DNA of 64,000 bases from Sphingobacteriales bacterium 44-15. GTDB lineage: Bacteria; Bacteroidota; Bacteroidia; Chitinophagales; Chitinophagaceae. Below the pieces are notes generated by a model. The model worked only from the letters and a program-made list of their open reading frames with translations, did no database searches and was not told the DNA's origin. A program made the translations under genes and the position numbers. The DNA lies in the NCBI GenBank assembly GCA_001899685.1, contig MKWG01000011.1:334938-398937 (forward strand). Reading direction: 5' to 3'. Positions 24,871-34,470 of the stretch are shown one piece after another; the stretch's first letter is position 1, and every line of letters starts with the position of its first letter.

Positions 24871-25347
24871 TTACTGAAGCGGCGCTGTTTCTTTTTCTAT
24901 ATCCAGTAAAAAATTATCCCCGTTGTCTATTATAAGCTTTCTGTAGTTATTCACTTTTACCCAATACACGATCCAGCAAACCAACGCTGCCAGTGAGCAC
25001 AGTCCACCCAGCATGGGTGCGGCCGACAGGTTATTCAGAGGAATAGAAACGATGTATAAAATACTCATCACTAACCCGAGCGCGAATGTGGGCCTGTTTT
25101 CAGTAAGCGGTATCTGCAGCCGTATACATTCATCCCTGATAGAGTCGGCGATGCGGGCAGTCATGATGAACTGCCAGACAATATTAAAAATAGGAATGAA
25201 TAAAAACCATACCTGTCCCGGCGCCATTTTCCGGCTTTCGATAGCAATGACTTCAAGCGTTCGCTGCAGCGTAAAAAGATAGAAAACAAAAGGGATAAGA
25301 ATCGCGAGGAACACAACTACGGCCAGGAGGTATACCATATTTTCCAT
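24871..25347 (-). CDS. Four-helix membrane protein, unknown
   Basis: A 158-residue integral membrane protein. Hydrophobic segments lie at about 4-26, 46-64, 86-106 and 110-130. Between the first two is TLEVIAIESRKMAPGQVWFLFIP, whose APGQVWFLFIPIFNIVW pattern recurs in Bacteroidota membrane proteins of unknown role. The tail after the last helix is hydrophilic (DNGDNFLLDIEKE). No transport or enzyme motif is visible. Confidence 0.75.
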   Translation of the reverse strand: MENMVYLLAVVVFLAILIPFVFYLFTLQRTLEVIAIESRKMAPGQVWFLFIPIFNIVWQFIMTARIADSIRDECIRLQIPLTENRPTFALGLVMSILYIVSIPLNNLSAAPMLGGLCSLAALVCWIVYWVKVNNYRKLIIDNGDNFLLDIEKETAPLQ

Positions 25348-25461
25348 TGACGGGAGGTTTTGTGATAAATATAACGAAATAATCAGGTTATTCTTTTATA
25401 AGCGGTATGTTGATTTACCGATCTTCCTATATTTTTATGCCATAAAAAATACATTCAGACT

Positions 25462-26256
25462 ATGCAGACAGCGCATGAAATTGATTATCGTATTTACGGG
25501 GAAGAAATGCAGTATGTAGATATTGAGCTTGATCCGGGTGAGACCGCTATGGCGGAGAGTGGTGCATTTATGATGATGGATGACGGTATCCAGATGCAAA
25601 CCATATTTGGCGACGGCTCCCAGAAATCGGGAGGCGGCATAATGAACAAATTGTTCAGCGCAGGCAAAAGACTGCTGACCGGCGAAAGTCTTTTTATGAC
25701 TGCATTCACCAATGTAGGTCAGGGGAAAAAGCGGGTGGCATTTGCCTCACCTTATCCCGGGAAGATCATTCCCCTCGACCTGTATGCGCTGGGAGGAAAA
25801 GTAGTGTGCCAGAAAGATGCATTCTTATGTGCAGCACGCGGGGTTAGTATCGGTATTGAGTTCCAGCGTCGCCTGGGCACGGGGCTTTTCGGCGGGGAAG
25901 GCTTTATTATGGAAAAGCTGGAGGGAGACGGGATGGCCTTTGTGCATGCCGGCGGTCATGTATTTGAAAGGATATTGCAGCCGGGAGAATTGCTGCGCAT
26001 AGATACAGGATGTCTCGTTGGCTATACTAAAGATATACACTACGACATTCAGTTCGTCGGCGGTATACGTAATACCATATTCGGCGGCGAAGGAGTATTC
26101 TTTGCCACGCTGCAGGGCCCCGGCAAAGTATGGATCCAGACGCTGCCGGTAAGCCGCCTTGCCAGCCGTATCCTTTCCTACGCCACCACCAAAAGAAAAG
26201 AAGAGGGCAGTATTCTTGGCGGCTTAGGCAACCTGCTGGACGGAGACGGGAGGTAA
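25462..26256 (+). CDS. AIM24 / TIGR00266 family protein
   Basis: A 264-residue all-beta protein of the AIM24 family, related in fold to tubby-like domains. The N-terminal half has YGEEMQYVDIELDPGETAMAESGAFMMMDDGI; later come FTNVGQGKKRVAFASPYPGKIIPLDL and GGEGVFFATLQGPGKVWIQTLP, the strongest family signature. Function is unclear; the yeast namesake helps mitochondrial inner-membrane organisation. It is a single-gene unit. Confidence 0.88.
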   Translation: MQTAHEIDYRIYGEEMQYVDIELDPGETAMAESGAFMMMDDGIQMQTIFGDGSQKSGGGIMNKLFSAGKRLLTGESLFMTAFTNVGQGKKRVAFASPYPGKIIPLDLYALGGKVVCQKDAFLCAARGVSIGIEFQRRLGTGLFGGEGFIMEKLEGDGMAFVHAGGHVFERILQPGELLRIDTGCLVGYTKDIHYDIQFVGGIRNTIFGGEGVFFATLQGPGKVWIQTLPVSRLASRILSYATTKRKEEGSILGGLGNLLDGDGR

Positions 26257-26321
26257 ACGTTTGGAATTTACTGTTTGTGATTTTTGGTTGTGATGGAAAA
26301 CAAAACGCTGCCGCATACAGG

Positions 26322-27281
26322 CTATATTTTATTCACCACATTTCTGGGCTTACCGTTCAGAAATGCTTTAATATTTTCTATGGATTCACCTAAAAGCCTT
26401 TGACGGGCTTCAATGGTTGCCCAGGCTATATGTGGCGTGATAATACAGTTTTTGGCAGTAAACATGGGATTGTCTTTGACAGGCGGCTCAGAGGACAAGA
26501 CGTCCAGCGCTGCCCCTGCAATACGGTTATTATTGAGCGCATCAGCAAGATCTTTTTCGTTGATCAGCGCACCGCGGGCTGTATTGATAAGCATTGCTGA
26601 AGGTTTCATGGTGGATAGCAGGGCTGCATTTACCATCTGCCTGGTTTCGTCGGTAAGCGGTGAATGGAGGCTTACAATATCACCCTCCCTGAAGCACTCT
26701 TCCCGGCTCACAAAACGAACTCCCGGTATAGTATACTTCTGCGGGTTCCGTACATTCGCAATGATCTCCATGCCAAAGGCCTGCCCTATCGCTGCCACAG
26801 CGCTTCCTATCTGCCCCAGGCCTATTAATCCCAGCTTTTTCCCCTGCAGCTCAAAAAGCCCTGCATGCCCGAAGCAGAAATCTTTGCTCTTTACCCAGGC
26901 GCCATCATATACTTCGCCGGAACGCTGACTGGTTTTACATACCAGCTCCAGGATCAGCGCCCAGGTCAGTTGCGCCACAGACATCGTGCTGTACCCCGGC
27001 ACATTGCATACCGGGATATTGCGAAACGCAGCTTCTTTGATATCAATATTATCATACCCGGTTGCCAGTTCTCCGATATATTTCAGGTCTGGGAGTTTTT
27101 TAATAGTGTCTCCGGATACTTTCGCTTTATTGGTAAGCACCAGTTGTGCCCCGCTGCATCTTTCTGCCACTTCTTCTGCCGGAGTTCTGTCATACACGGT
27201 CAGTTCTCCCAGCGCTTCCAGTCCTTCCCATGTAAGATCGCCGGGATTAATGGTATACCCGTCAAGAATTACAATTTTCAT
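26322..27281 (-). CDS. D-2-hydroxyacid dehydrogenase
   Basis: A 319-residue NAD-dependent D-isomer 2-hydroxyacid dehydrogenase, perhaps glycerate/hydroxypyruvate-type. The NAD fold begins GKKLGLIGLGQIGSAVA. The catalytic arginine is in LINTARGALINE, the acid in the following segment, and the histidine in ITPHIAWATIEAR. SEPPV near the end is typical. It converts 2-oxoacids and D-2-hydroxyacids; the precise substrate cannot be told. Divergent from the serine hydrolase gene. Confidence 0.88.
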   Translation of the reverse strand: MKIVILDGYTINPGDLTWEGLEALGELTVYDRTPAEEVAERCSGAQLVLTNKAKVSGDTIKKLPDLKYIGELATGYDNIDIKEAAFRNIPVCNVPGYSTMSVAQLTWALILELVCKTSQRSGEVYDGAWVKSKDFCFGHAGLFELQGKKLGLIGLGQIGSAVAAIGQAFGMEIIANVRNPQKYTIPGVRFVSREECFREGDIVSLHSPLTDETRQMVNAALLSTMKPSAMLINTARGALINEKDLADALNNNRIAGAALDVLSSEPPVKDNPMFTAKNCIITPHIAWATIEARQRLLGESIENIKAFLNGKPRNVVNKI

Positions 27282-27329
27282 ACAAGTATTTATTTTATCT
27301 TAGTAAGCAACATAAAGTGATAAAGGTAA

Positions 27330-28451
27330 ATGAATAGAGCCCTAAAAATCCTTTTGATAATCATAATCGTGATAATTGTTTTGCCTTCGCTTACCGGCAA
27401 ACAATACCTCTATAAAGCAGTTTATCACAATTTTGCTAACATAGACGACTACACGATATTTGATAATGATACCGTATTCGCAGGAAGCGAAATACCCTGG
27501 GCGTTATCTCTCCAATATGGAAAGGTAAAGATCCCTGACGATCTTGATCAATATTTAGAGCGCCTGCAATCCGTTGCCTTGCTGGTAGTACAAAACAGGG
27601 AGATACTGGCAGAAAAATACTGGCAGGGATATAGTGACAGCTCCCTGTCTGGTTCTTTCTCCATGGCAAAAAGCATTACAGGCTTACTGATCGGCGCTGC
27701 CCTTCATGAAGGGAAGATCGGTTCCGTAAATGACGCTGTGGCAAAATACCTGCCTGAATTTGCTAACGGTGAAAAAGCGAAAGTAAAGATAGCAGACCTG
27801 CTGACCATGAGCAGCGGCAGCAACTGGGATGAAAGCTATGCCAATCCTCTTTCTGTTACTACTGAATTATATTATGGCAATGACGTACGCAAAACGGCCA
27901 CTTCTGTCAATATTATTACCACGCCCGGTACCCTGCACCGCTATAAAAGCGGGGATACCCAATTACTGGGATTAATTGTAGAAAAAGCTACGGGAAAAAC
28001 GATGAGCCAATATGCTTCTGAAAAGCTGTGGCAACCGCTCGGAGCGGAATACCCGGCGCTATGGAGTACTGATCATCCGGGTGGCAGCGAAAAAGCCTAT
28101 TGCTGTTTCAATAGCAATGCCAGGGATTTTGCAAGGCTTGGACAACTGATGCTTGACAGCGGAAAAATAAACGGCGCAGCCGTTATAGACAGCGCCTATT
28201 TCACTGCTTCTGTTACCCCCAATATGATAAAGGATGAATCCGGGACACCCTGCAACTATTACGGATACCAGTGGTGGATCATTCCCGGCAGACCGGATAT
28301 CTTCTATGCCCGCGGTATACTCGGGCAATATATTATTTGTATTCCCAAAAAGAATATGGTCATTGTTCGCCTCGGAGAAAAAAGAGATGAAAAGATCAAT
28401 AATGTGCCGCAGGAAGTGAGCAGGCTGATCGCATGGGGAGAGAGCCTGTAG
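27330..28451 (+). CDS. Membrane-anchored serine hydrolase (beta-lactamase fold)
   Basis: A 373-residue class C beta-lactamase-like hydrolase. Residues 7-20 are a signal anchor (ILLIIIIVIIVLPS). The nucleophile S111 is in SMAKS (SxxK with K114). The second motif is Y205-K-S207, matching YxS/N. A tail with GYQWWIIPGRPDIFYARGILGQ is typical of 6-aminohexanoate dimer hydrolase-like members. The substrate is unknown and there is no evidence for drug resistance. Confidence 0.85.
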   Translation: MNRALKILLIIIIVIIVLPSLTGKQYLYKAVYHNFANIDDYTIFDNDTVFAGSEIPWALSLQYGKVKIPDDLDQYLERLQSVALLVVQNREILAEKYWQGYSDSSLSGSFSMAKSITGLLIGAALHEGKIGSVNDAVAKYLPEFANGEKAKVKIADLLTMSSGSNWDESYANPLSVTTELYYGNDVRKTATSVNIITTPGTLHRYKSGDTQLLGLIVEKATGKTMSQYASEKLWQPLGAEYPALWSTDHPGGSEKAYCCFNSNARDFARLGQLMLDSGKINGAAVIDSAYFTASVTPNMIKDESGTPCNYYGYQWWIIPGRPDIFYARGILGQYIICIPKKNMVIVRLGEKRDEKINNVPQEVSRLIAWGESL

Positions 28452-28496
28452 CCGGCTGTATACACTTATTAGTATCATATCATGCCAGTATATTAT

Positions 28497-28532
28497 CGTG
28501 AAAAGTGAGATTTTCACGTTTGACTTTTCACG
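28497..28532. repeat. GTGAGA-family palindrome between convergent genes
   Basis: CGTGAAAAGT (28497-28506) faces ACTTTTCACG (28523-28532), a perfect 10-bp inverted repeat, followed by CGTCTCGCGATTG. It sits between the 3' ends of the serine hydrolase and response regulator genes. Confidence 0.75.
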
Positions 28533-28555
28533 TCTCGCGATTGACATAGTATTGG

Positions 28556-29170
28556 TTATATCAATTTATGCACCACGGCAATTTTGATAAGTGCAGAAGT
28601 GTTTTTAACATCGTATTTAGCCAGCATATTTTTCCGGTGTGAGTCTACGGTAGATACTTCTATAAATAAATTTTCAGCGATTTCTTTATTGGTGAGCCCA
28701 TCGGCTATCAGGGTCAGGATCTCCTTCTCCCTGCGGGTGAGCGCAGGCACTGCAGATTTATCAGGCTTGCGCATAGCTGCGGCGGCGGACCGGCTGAAAA
28801 ATTGTTTTCCCTTTATTACAGTAGTGATGGCATTAATTAATTCATATTTATCCGCGTCTTTCAACACAAAACCGCTGGCGCCATGCTCGATCATCTTCCT
28901 GATAACCCCCGGTTGGTTATTAATGCTCAAAGCAATAATAAATATGGCCGGGTACAGATGTTTCACTTCCCTGCACAGATCAATACCGCTTGCATCCGGC
29001 AGGTTAATATCCATCAGTATCACATCCGGCTGCTGCTGCTTTAAAAAATGCAAAAGCGCAGCCCCGGTAGCACAATAGTGTATACAGGTAATGCCATGCT
29101 CTGTAGCAAGCATAGCCCTTACCCCTTCCGTAACAAACGAATGATCTTCTACCAGCACCAGGTTAATCAT
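28556..29170 (-). CDS. NarL/LuxR-type response regulator
   Basis: A 204-residue regulator. The start at 29170 (MINLVLVEDHSF) fits the receiver domain; the upstream ATG at 29212 is unlikely. The receiver has acidic pocket VEDHS, the phosphoacceptor aspartate in VILMDINLPDASG and the lysine in GFVLKDADK. The C-terminal LuxR helix-turn-helix reads LTRREKEILTLIADGLTNKEIAENLF. Its start overlaps the stop of the histidine kinase gene by eight bases, so they are a coupled pair. Confidence 0.92.
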   Translation of the reverse strand: MINLVLVEDHSFVTEGVRAMLATEHGITCIHYCATGAALLHFLKQQQPDVILMDINLPDASGIDLCREVKHLYPAIFIIALSINNQPGVIRKMIEHGASGFVLKDADKYELINAITTVIKGKQFFSRSAAAAMRKPDKSAVPALTRREKEILTLIADGLTNKEIAENLFIEVSTVDSHRKNMLAKYDVKNTSALIKIAVVHKLI

Positions 29171-31151
29171 GTTGCAGCGGTATTTGTATATAAACAGATG
29201 TTCCTTTTCCAATCTCCGAACTTACATCAATTTTTCCCTTTAAGAATTCAACCCTGTTGCTGATATTTTTATACCCGATCCCTTTAGCGCTGTCAAGCAT
29301 GGCTGTATCAAACCCTCTGCCGTCATCTTCAACAGCGATACTTAGCTCGCGATCTTTGACTATCACCTGCACTACTGCGCTTTTTGCCGATGCGTGTTTA
29401 ATAATATTATTAATAAGCTCCTGCACAATACGATATACGGTTATTTTAACGGTATGGTCTGTTTCAACGTCGTTCAGTCCAAATCCCTGGTAGGTAATGT
29501 CCAGGGCATCGCTGTTGGTGATCTGCTGGCAATAGTCCTGCAAAGCATCGTTAAGATCGAGCTTCAGCAGGCTTTCCGGCATCATATTGTGCGCCACTCT
29601 TCTCAATTCAGCAATGGAATGGTCGAGCATGCCTATCGTCCTGTCAATGGTAGACGCATGCTCTTCACCTGTAACAATATGTTCCTTCATGCTGCCCAAC
29701 AGGTAGCGTGTTCCGGATAAAATGCCGCCAAGCCCGTCGTGCAGATCCCGCGCCATACGCACCCGCTCTTCTTCCTGGCCTTTTATTACCGCTTCCGTTG
29801 CCGACAATTGCTTTTCCTGCTGCAGCTGAAGGATCTGCTGGTGCTGCAATGCCTGCCTGCGGCGGTTATTTCTCAGCAACAGCCAGCCAACCAGTAATAC
29901 CATCGCGAGCAATAGTATAAGCAGGAAGATCACTGTTTTTCTTTTCTGCAGGGCCAGTTGCTGCACCTGCTGCGCTGTTTCCAGTTGGTTGATACGAAGT
30001 TCTTTCTTTGTAGTTTCAAACTGCATTTGCAACGCGAGAATACTTCGGTTAATATGATCGTTTTCGATCTCTTCTTTTACCAGGTCAACCTCACGATCCA
30101 TCATGGCAGCTTTTTGGTAATCATGATTGGCATAAGCTATTTTAGAAAGGAGGAAATAACCCGTTTGCCGGTTTTCTTTTTGGTTGTTTTCTTTTGCAAT
30201 TACCAGGCCGCTGTCTGCATATAATCCTGCCTTATGCAGTTGATTTTGATGAAGAACCCATGTAGCCAATGCATACAGGGACTGTGCTTCATATTCTTTT
30301 TGCCCAAGTGTTCTGGCAAGATATAAAGCCCTGCCGGCAAGCATTTTTACGCTGTCATCATAGTGTTCCATTAAAAAATATGCATCCGCGAGATTAATGG
30401 TCGTGGTAAGCTCATTATAGCCGGAATGAGTTGTTTTGCTGATCGCAAGCGCTTCTTTTAAAAGAGGAAGACTTTTTTCGGGCTGGTAAATGGCAAGATA
30501 GCTGCCTGCCAGGTTGGATAAGGGAGATACCGATTGAGCACCGAGATGGAGCTGATGATAAATATCCACGGCCTTCTTTCCATATTGAATCGCATTAGCA
30601 TATTGCGCCAGGTGACGGTAAGCCAATTGCATTTCATTGTAACAGAGCCCGGCGCTTTTTCCATTATGCCGGCTTTCATAATAGTCGGCCGCCTGCAGCA
30701 ATAAAGGAATAGCAGCCGTATAATCTTCCAGTCCGTCATAGCTCACGCCCGCGGTAAAATTGCCCTGCATCATGCGGGCGGTATCTTTTAACTGCTGAGC
30801 CAGGGCAATGGCCTGCCGGCTGTACCGGAGACTGGAGTCATATTGCCCCTGCTGTACTAAAATATCCAGGTAGTAAAATAAATAATTGAATATTCCCGCG
30901 TGATAGTGTAATTGCCCGCTCAGCTCACCGGCTTTTTTATACCAGGCTTTTGCCGTTTCAGGATCATTATCGTCAAACTGGTAACTATCGCCAATATTAA
31001 GCAGCAGGTTCACTTTAAGCGTATCCGGCGCTGCTTTCGACAAAGCCATCATCAAACTGTCTTTTGTCAATAAATGCTGTGCGTTGCCTTTGCCGGGCAA
31101 TAATATAAATACAGCTATAATAAAGACAAACAGGTACTTCATCTGGTGCAA
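29163..31151 (-). CDS. TPR sensor histidine kinase (HisKA_3)
   Basis: A 662-residue sensor. Signal peptide 1-24, then a periplasmic region of TPR units (for example ALATWVLHQNQLHKAGLYADSG and GYFLLSKIAYANHDYQKAA). A transmembrane helix lies near 408-426 (FLLILLLAMVLLVGWLLL). The dimerisation domain follows with EERVRMARDLHDGLGGILSG, where the histidine is phosphorylated, and then the ATPase domain with the N box INNIIKHASAKSA and the G box VEDDGRGFD. The ligand cannot be inferred. It precedes its response regulator with an 8-base overlap. Confidence 0.92.
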   Translation of the reverse strand: MHQMKYLFVFIIAVFILLPGKGNAQHLLTKDSLMMALSKAAPDTLKVNLLLNIGDSYQFDDNDPETAKAWYKKAGELSGQLHYHAGIFNYLFYYLDILVQQGQYDSSLRYSRQAIALAQQLKDTARMMQGNFTAGVSYDGLEDYTAAIPLLLQAADYYESRHNGKSAGLCYNEMQLAYRHLAQYANAIQYGKKAVDIYHQLHLGAQSVSPLSNLAGSYLAIYQPEKSLPLLKEALAISKTTHSGYNELTTTINLADAYFLMEHYDDSVKMLAGRALYLARTLGQKEYEAQSLYALATWVLHQNQLHKAGLYADSGLVIAKENNQKENRQTGYFLLSKIAYANHDYQKAAMMDREVDLVKEEIENDHINRSILALQMQFETTKKELRINQLETAQQVQQLALQKRKTVIFLLILLLAMVLLVGWLLLRNNRRRQALQHQQILQLQQEKQLSATEAVIKGQEEERVRMARDLHDGLGGILSGTRYLLGSMKEHIVTGEEHASTIDRTIGMLDHSIAELRRVAHNMMPESLLKLDLNDALQDYCQQITNSDALDITYQGFGLNDVETDHTVKITVYRIVQELINNIIKHASAKSAVVQVIVKDRELSIAVEDDGRGFDTAMLDSAKGIGYKNISNRVEFLKGKIDVSSEIGKGTSVYIQIPLQHD

Positions 31152-31305
31152 ATTATTAAAAAGTATTATTTAAGAACACAATTCGATTTATAAGGGTATG
31201 CAAAGTTGAATGAAGCAACTGTTTAAAAACTTACCGTTTTTAGGGGATATTCTGCTTGCCGGCTGCATGGTAGTTTTGGATCAATATTTACTTAAAAATA
31301 AAAGG

Positions 31306-32553
31306 ATGAAAAGACAAATAATCATTATCGCCTGCATATTATTTGCAGGTTATTTGCACGCCCAGGTCGTTAATCCTGGGCAGGCAGGTAAAGAGGCAGC
31401 TACTAATCATGCCAATAACGATATCAATAGTGCGGCAGATAATGCCGCGTCTAAAGCCGAGAATACCGTCAAGGGGCTTTTCAAAAAGAAGAACAAAACG
31501 GAGCCTGCCGCAGATAAGCAACCTGCTACTGATCAATCTAAAGGCAGTACTTCTGATCCAAATATAGCGGGCGATCAAAATATAAAGTCTTATCAGAACT
31601 ACGATTTTGTGCCAGGCGATAAGATCCTTTTTGAAGACCATTTTGAGGATGACCAGGACGGTGAATTCCCGGCGCACTGGGAATTGGATAAAGGGCAGGC
31701 TGTACTGAATAAGATGTCCGGAAAAGAAGCACTGGTTTTCACTTCAGGCAATTATGTGTATGCCACGCCGAGAATGAAAAAAGCAGATTACCTCACAGAC
31801 CCTTTTACCGTGGAATATGATACTTATATGCCTGGCGACGGCTACCCGGTTAACCTGTTTTTCAAAACGGCAGGCTCAACAAATGATTTTGATGCCATGG
31901 TAAGCATTCACTCCGAAGAAGCAGATTATGAAAACAACACAGATGGCAAAAGTTTTTCTATCAACGGCAAATTACCCGACGCTATTAACGCCGATAACTA
32001 CAAAAACAAATGGCATCATATTGCCATGGCATACAGGAACAATCAGCTTAAAATATATGTCGACCAATACCGGGTGCTGATAGTGCCTGATATAAAAATG
32101 ATCCCTGCATCGCTGCGTTTTGGCGGTATCGGCGACCAGAATGCACCGATGGTGCTTGCCAATGTACGCTTAGCTTCCGGCGGCAATATGAACATGATCG
32201 GGAAGAAATTTACCGAAAGTAAGATCGTAACGCATGGTATCACTTTTGATATTGATAAAGCCAATGTCAAACCCGAAAGCATGGGCACGCTGAATATTAT
32301 CGTTCAGGTAATGAAAGATAACCCCGATGTGAAGTTTGAAGTGGATGGTCATACGGACAATACAGGAACTGCAGCACACAATCTCACTTTATCACAACAA
32401 AGAGCAGATGCTGTAAAAACGCAACTGGTAAGCATGGGCATTGATGCTGCACGCCTTACTTCAAAAGGACTCGGTGATACCAAACCTGTCAGCGATAACA
32501 ATACATTAGAAGGAAAAGCAAACAACAGGAGAGTAGAATTTGTAAAACAATAA
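31306..32553 (+). CDS. OmpA-family protein with lectin-like middle domain
   Basis: Start at 31306 (MKRQIIIIACILFAGYLHAQ) gives a clean signal peptide; an ATG at 31210 would add an unlikely extension. After a low-complexity Asn/Ala/Lys linker comes a jelly-roll-like domain (FEDHFEDDQDGEFPAHWELD ... FTVEYDTYMPGD ... WHHIAMAYRNNQLKIYVDQ), similar to LamG/concanavalin-type folds. The last 110 residues form an OmpA peptidoglycan-binding domain (GITFDIDKANVKPES, DGHTDNTG, LSQQRADAVK, NRRVEF). It is the first of four exported proteins on this strand. Confidence 0.88.
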   Translation: MKRQIIIIACILFAGYLHAQVVNPGQAGKEAATNHANNDINSAADNAASKAENTVKGLFKKKNKTEPAADKQPATDQSKGSTSDPNIAGDQNIKSYQNYDFVPGDKILFEDHFEDDQDGEFPAHWELDKGQAVLNKMSGKEALVFTSGNYVYATPRMKKADYLTDPFTVEYDTYMPGDGYPVNLFFKTAGSTNDFDAMVSIHSEEADYENNTDGKSFSINGKLPDAINADNYKNKWHHIAMAYRNNQLKIYVDQYRVLIVPDIKMIPASLRFGGIGDQNAPMVLANVRLASGGNMNMIGKKFTESKIVTHGITFDIDKANVKPESMGTLNIIVQVMKDNPDVKFEVDGHTDNTGTAAHNLTLSQQRADAVKTQLVSMGIDAARLTSKGLGDTKPVSDNNTLEGKANNRRVEFVKQ

Positions 32554-32589
32554 TTTTAAAAAATTTTCTCTCCCTGTAAACAAAAGAAT

Positions 32590-33387
32590 ATGGATAATAA
32601 ATATCCTGCCCGTATTTGTGTTCACCAGGCTTTTTGTGCTATAGCTTGTACCTTTTTAACAATTTTCTTTACCTGTTCCTGTCTTTTCTCTTCTGCGCAA
32701 AGCAACAGGGCGCCTACGCCGGAGGAAAGAACGGCAATAGACCGCACTGTACATGCCGTGTTGCCGGTAATGCAACAGTTTACAGATGAAAACTGGACGA
32801 TTATTAAGGGGGACACCGACAGTCCCGATGATTATTCTGTTAGTACAAAGCCGCAGGTTCCTGTCAATACAGCACCTTTCAATACCTGGCAATTTTCAGT
32901 AAAAGAAAATTCTCCGCTATGGAATGAAAAACTGCACCCTTTGTTTGAAAAGCTGATGCACCCGCCGGCAGAGTACAATGATTCAACACAAATGAAGGCG
33001 TGGAAGCGGCTCTCAAAAGAATATCATAACCTGAAAGATATTTTTGTTGAAGTGGAGGTAAACCGTCCCGGATTGCTGGTAAATCCTGACAAAAACAGTA
33101 AGGAAAATCTTAGAATTCCCGGTTGCGCTTTTGTCGCTAAGCTGCCGCACGACCATTGGATGGGTATTGACCGAAGCCTTGAAGCAGGCTATGTGCTTTC
33201 TTTCGGCAACTGGAGCACGGCGAAGTTCCGGCAGGGATACAACGATTACCGGTTTCATTTCGTTCACCCGAACAACAGCCCATTTATAGAAAATATTGTC
33301 ATTATTATAATGGGAAATGAGCAAAGGATAAAAGAGTTATTGTCAAAAATTAACTGGAATGATATTAACAATGGCTTATCACTTTAA
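32590..33387 (+). CDS. Secreted protein of unknown function
   Basis: A 265-residue protein, not recognised. The N-terminus is basic then strongly hydrophobic (FCAIACTFLTIFFTCSCLFSSAQ), a signal peptide with cysteines that could allow lipidation. The mature part has few repeats and features EENSPLWNEKLHPLFEKLMHP and FGNWSTAKFRQGYNDYRFHFVHP. It is 36 bases after the OmpA gene and 3 bases before the next gene, so it is cotranscribed. Confidence 0.75.
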   Translation: MDNKYPARICVHQAFCAIACTFLTIFFTCSCLFSSAQSNRAPTPEERTAIDRTVHAVLPVMQQFTDENWTIIKGDTDSPDDYSVSTKPQVPVNTAPFNTWQFSVKENSPLWNEKLHPLFEKLMHPPAEYNDSTQMKAWKRLSKEYHNLKDIFVEVEVNRPGLLVNPDKNSKENLRIPGCAFVAKLPHDHWMGIDRSLEAGYVLSFGNWSTAKFRQGYNDYRFHFVHPNNSPFIENIVIIIMGNEQRIKELLSKINWNDINNGLSL

Positions 33388-33390
33388 AAA

Positions 33391-34341
33391 ATGAAAAAAA
33401 TATTATCAACATTGTTTTCGGCGGTCATTTCGCTGGCAAACATACATGCCCAACGTTGCTTTGATATGCACACTGCCGTGGTTACGGAATTTAATGCCGT
33501 CCCTAGCTCTGCTATGGAATCGTTTAAAGCCTGCACAACAAAGCCGGGCGAACGCTCCGGCGCAAAAGATATAGTGGATTACGGTGTAAACTACAAAAAG
33601 ATAGACGATTATATTAAGCAAAAAGAAGCGGAATTTACAAATGTCACTTATAAGAGTCTTGCCGCACCGGAGGCGCCTTCTTCTTCCCAGGTAGAAGGTG
33701 CAAAGCAATTAGCCGAAACGCTGAACAGTATGACGGACGATCAGAAAAAAGCATTTGCCGTGAAGATGGCGCAGCAGCAGATGCAGCGCCGGAGCAATGA
33801 GCCTGCTATACAGGACGACGGCGCCACAACGGCTTTGGTCGGCAAAACGATGCAGCTATCCCTGGACGTAAATGCTTTGATGAAAGCATTTACAGACCGG
33901 TTGCATGCCATAAGTGATTCAGCCGATAGGGCATTGCAGGATCTAAAAAAGCCTGACTGCAACTGTTCGCCTGCAGATAATACAGGAAACGTTTCCTGTG
34001 CATGCGTCAATCAGCAACGGCAGCCCTATCTTAAACAAAGAGTGGATTGTATAGATAAATACAATAAGCAGAAGATAAATGTATATAACGAATATCTCCC
34101 GAAAGTAAAAGCGATCTGCGCTCAGATAGATGCCGGTATTAACAGTTTAAAAATGGGTGATGCAGTAAAAACACCCAATTTGAAAAAACAGTTGTTCAGT
34201 GCACAGGGAGGCGCCTTTGCAGCGGCTTCACAACTGGCACTCAGCGAAGAGAATATACGGAAAACAGGCGCAGACGTATACACTGAATATTACAATTCGC
34301 TGCATGGCGTATATGACGGTAATTGTACCGGTTGCTTTTAA
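33391..34341 (+). CDS. Secreted protein of unknown function, cysteine-containing
   Basis: A 316-residue exported protein (signal MKKILSTLFSAVISLANIHAQ). It has mostly helical, charged segments and three cysteine clusters: ESFKACTTKPGE, KPDCNCSPADNTGNVSCACVNQ and the C-terminal DGNCTGCF, which suggest disulphide bonds. No family was recognised. It begins 3 bases after the previous gene's stop. Confidence 0.75.
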   Translation: MKKILSTLFSAVISLANIHAQRCFDMHTAVVTEFNAVPSSAMESFKACTTKPGERSGAKDIVDYGVNYKKIDDYIKQKEAEFTNVTYKSLAAPEAPSSSQVEGAKQLAETLNSMTDDQKKAFAVKMAQQQMQRRSNEPAIQDDGATTALVGKTMQLSLDVNALMKAFTDRLHAISDSADRALQDLKKPDCNCSPADNTGNVSCACVNQQRQPYLKQRVDCIDKYNKQKINVYNEYLPKVKAICAQIDAGINSLKMGDAVKTPNLKKQLFSAQGGAFAAASQLALSEENIRKTGADVYTEYYNSLHGVYDGNCTGCF

Positions 34342-34370
34342 ACTGTTAACCGGGAAATGTCAGCAGTCAA

Positions 34371-34431
34371 ACCTGTCTGCCGACAGGCAGGCGTGAAAGT
34401 CTCACCTTTCACTTTTCACCTCTCACAATTG
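34371..34431. repeat. REP-like palindrome joined to TCTCAC repeat
   Basis: CCTGTC-TGCC-GACAGG followed by CAGG (about 34371-34390) has the CCTGnC-TGCC-GnCAGG-CAGG design also seen at 55689. It is joined to a TCTCACCTTTCACTTTTCACC stretch of the GTGAGA family written in one orientation only. Confidence 0.7.
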
Positions 34432-34470
34432 TTTACAGTACAATAATCCTAACTTAATACTCTACAAACA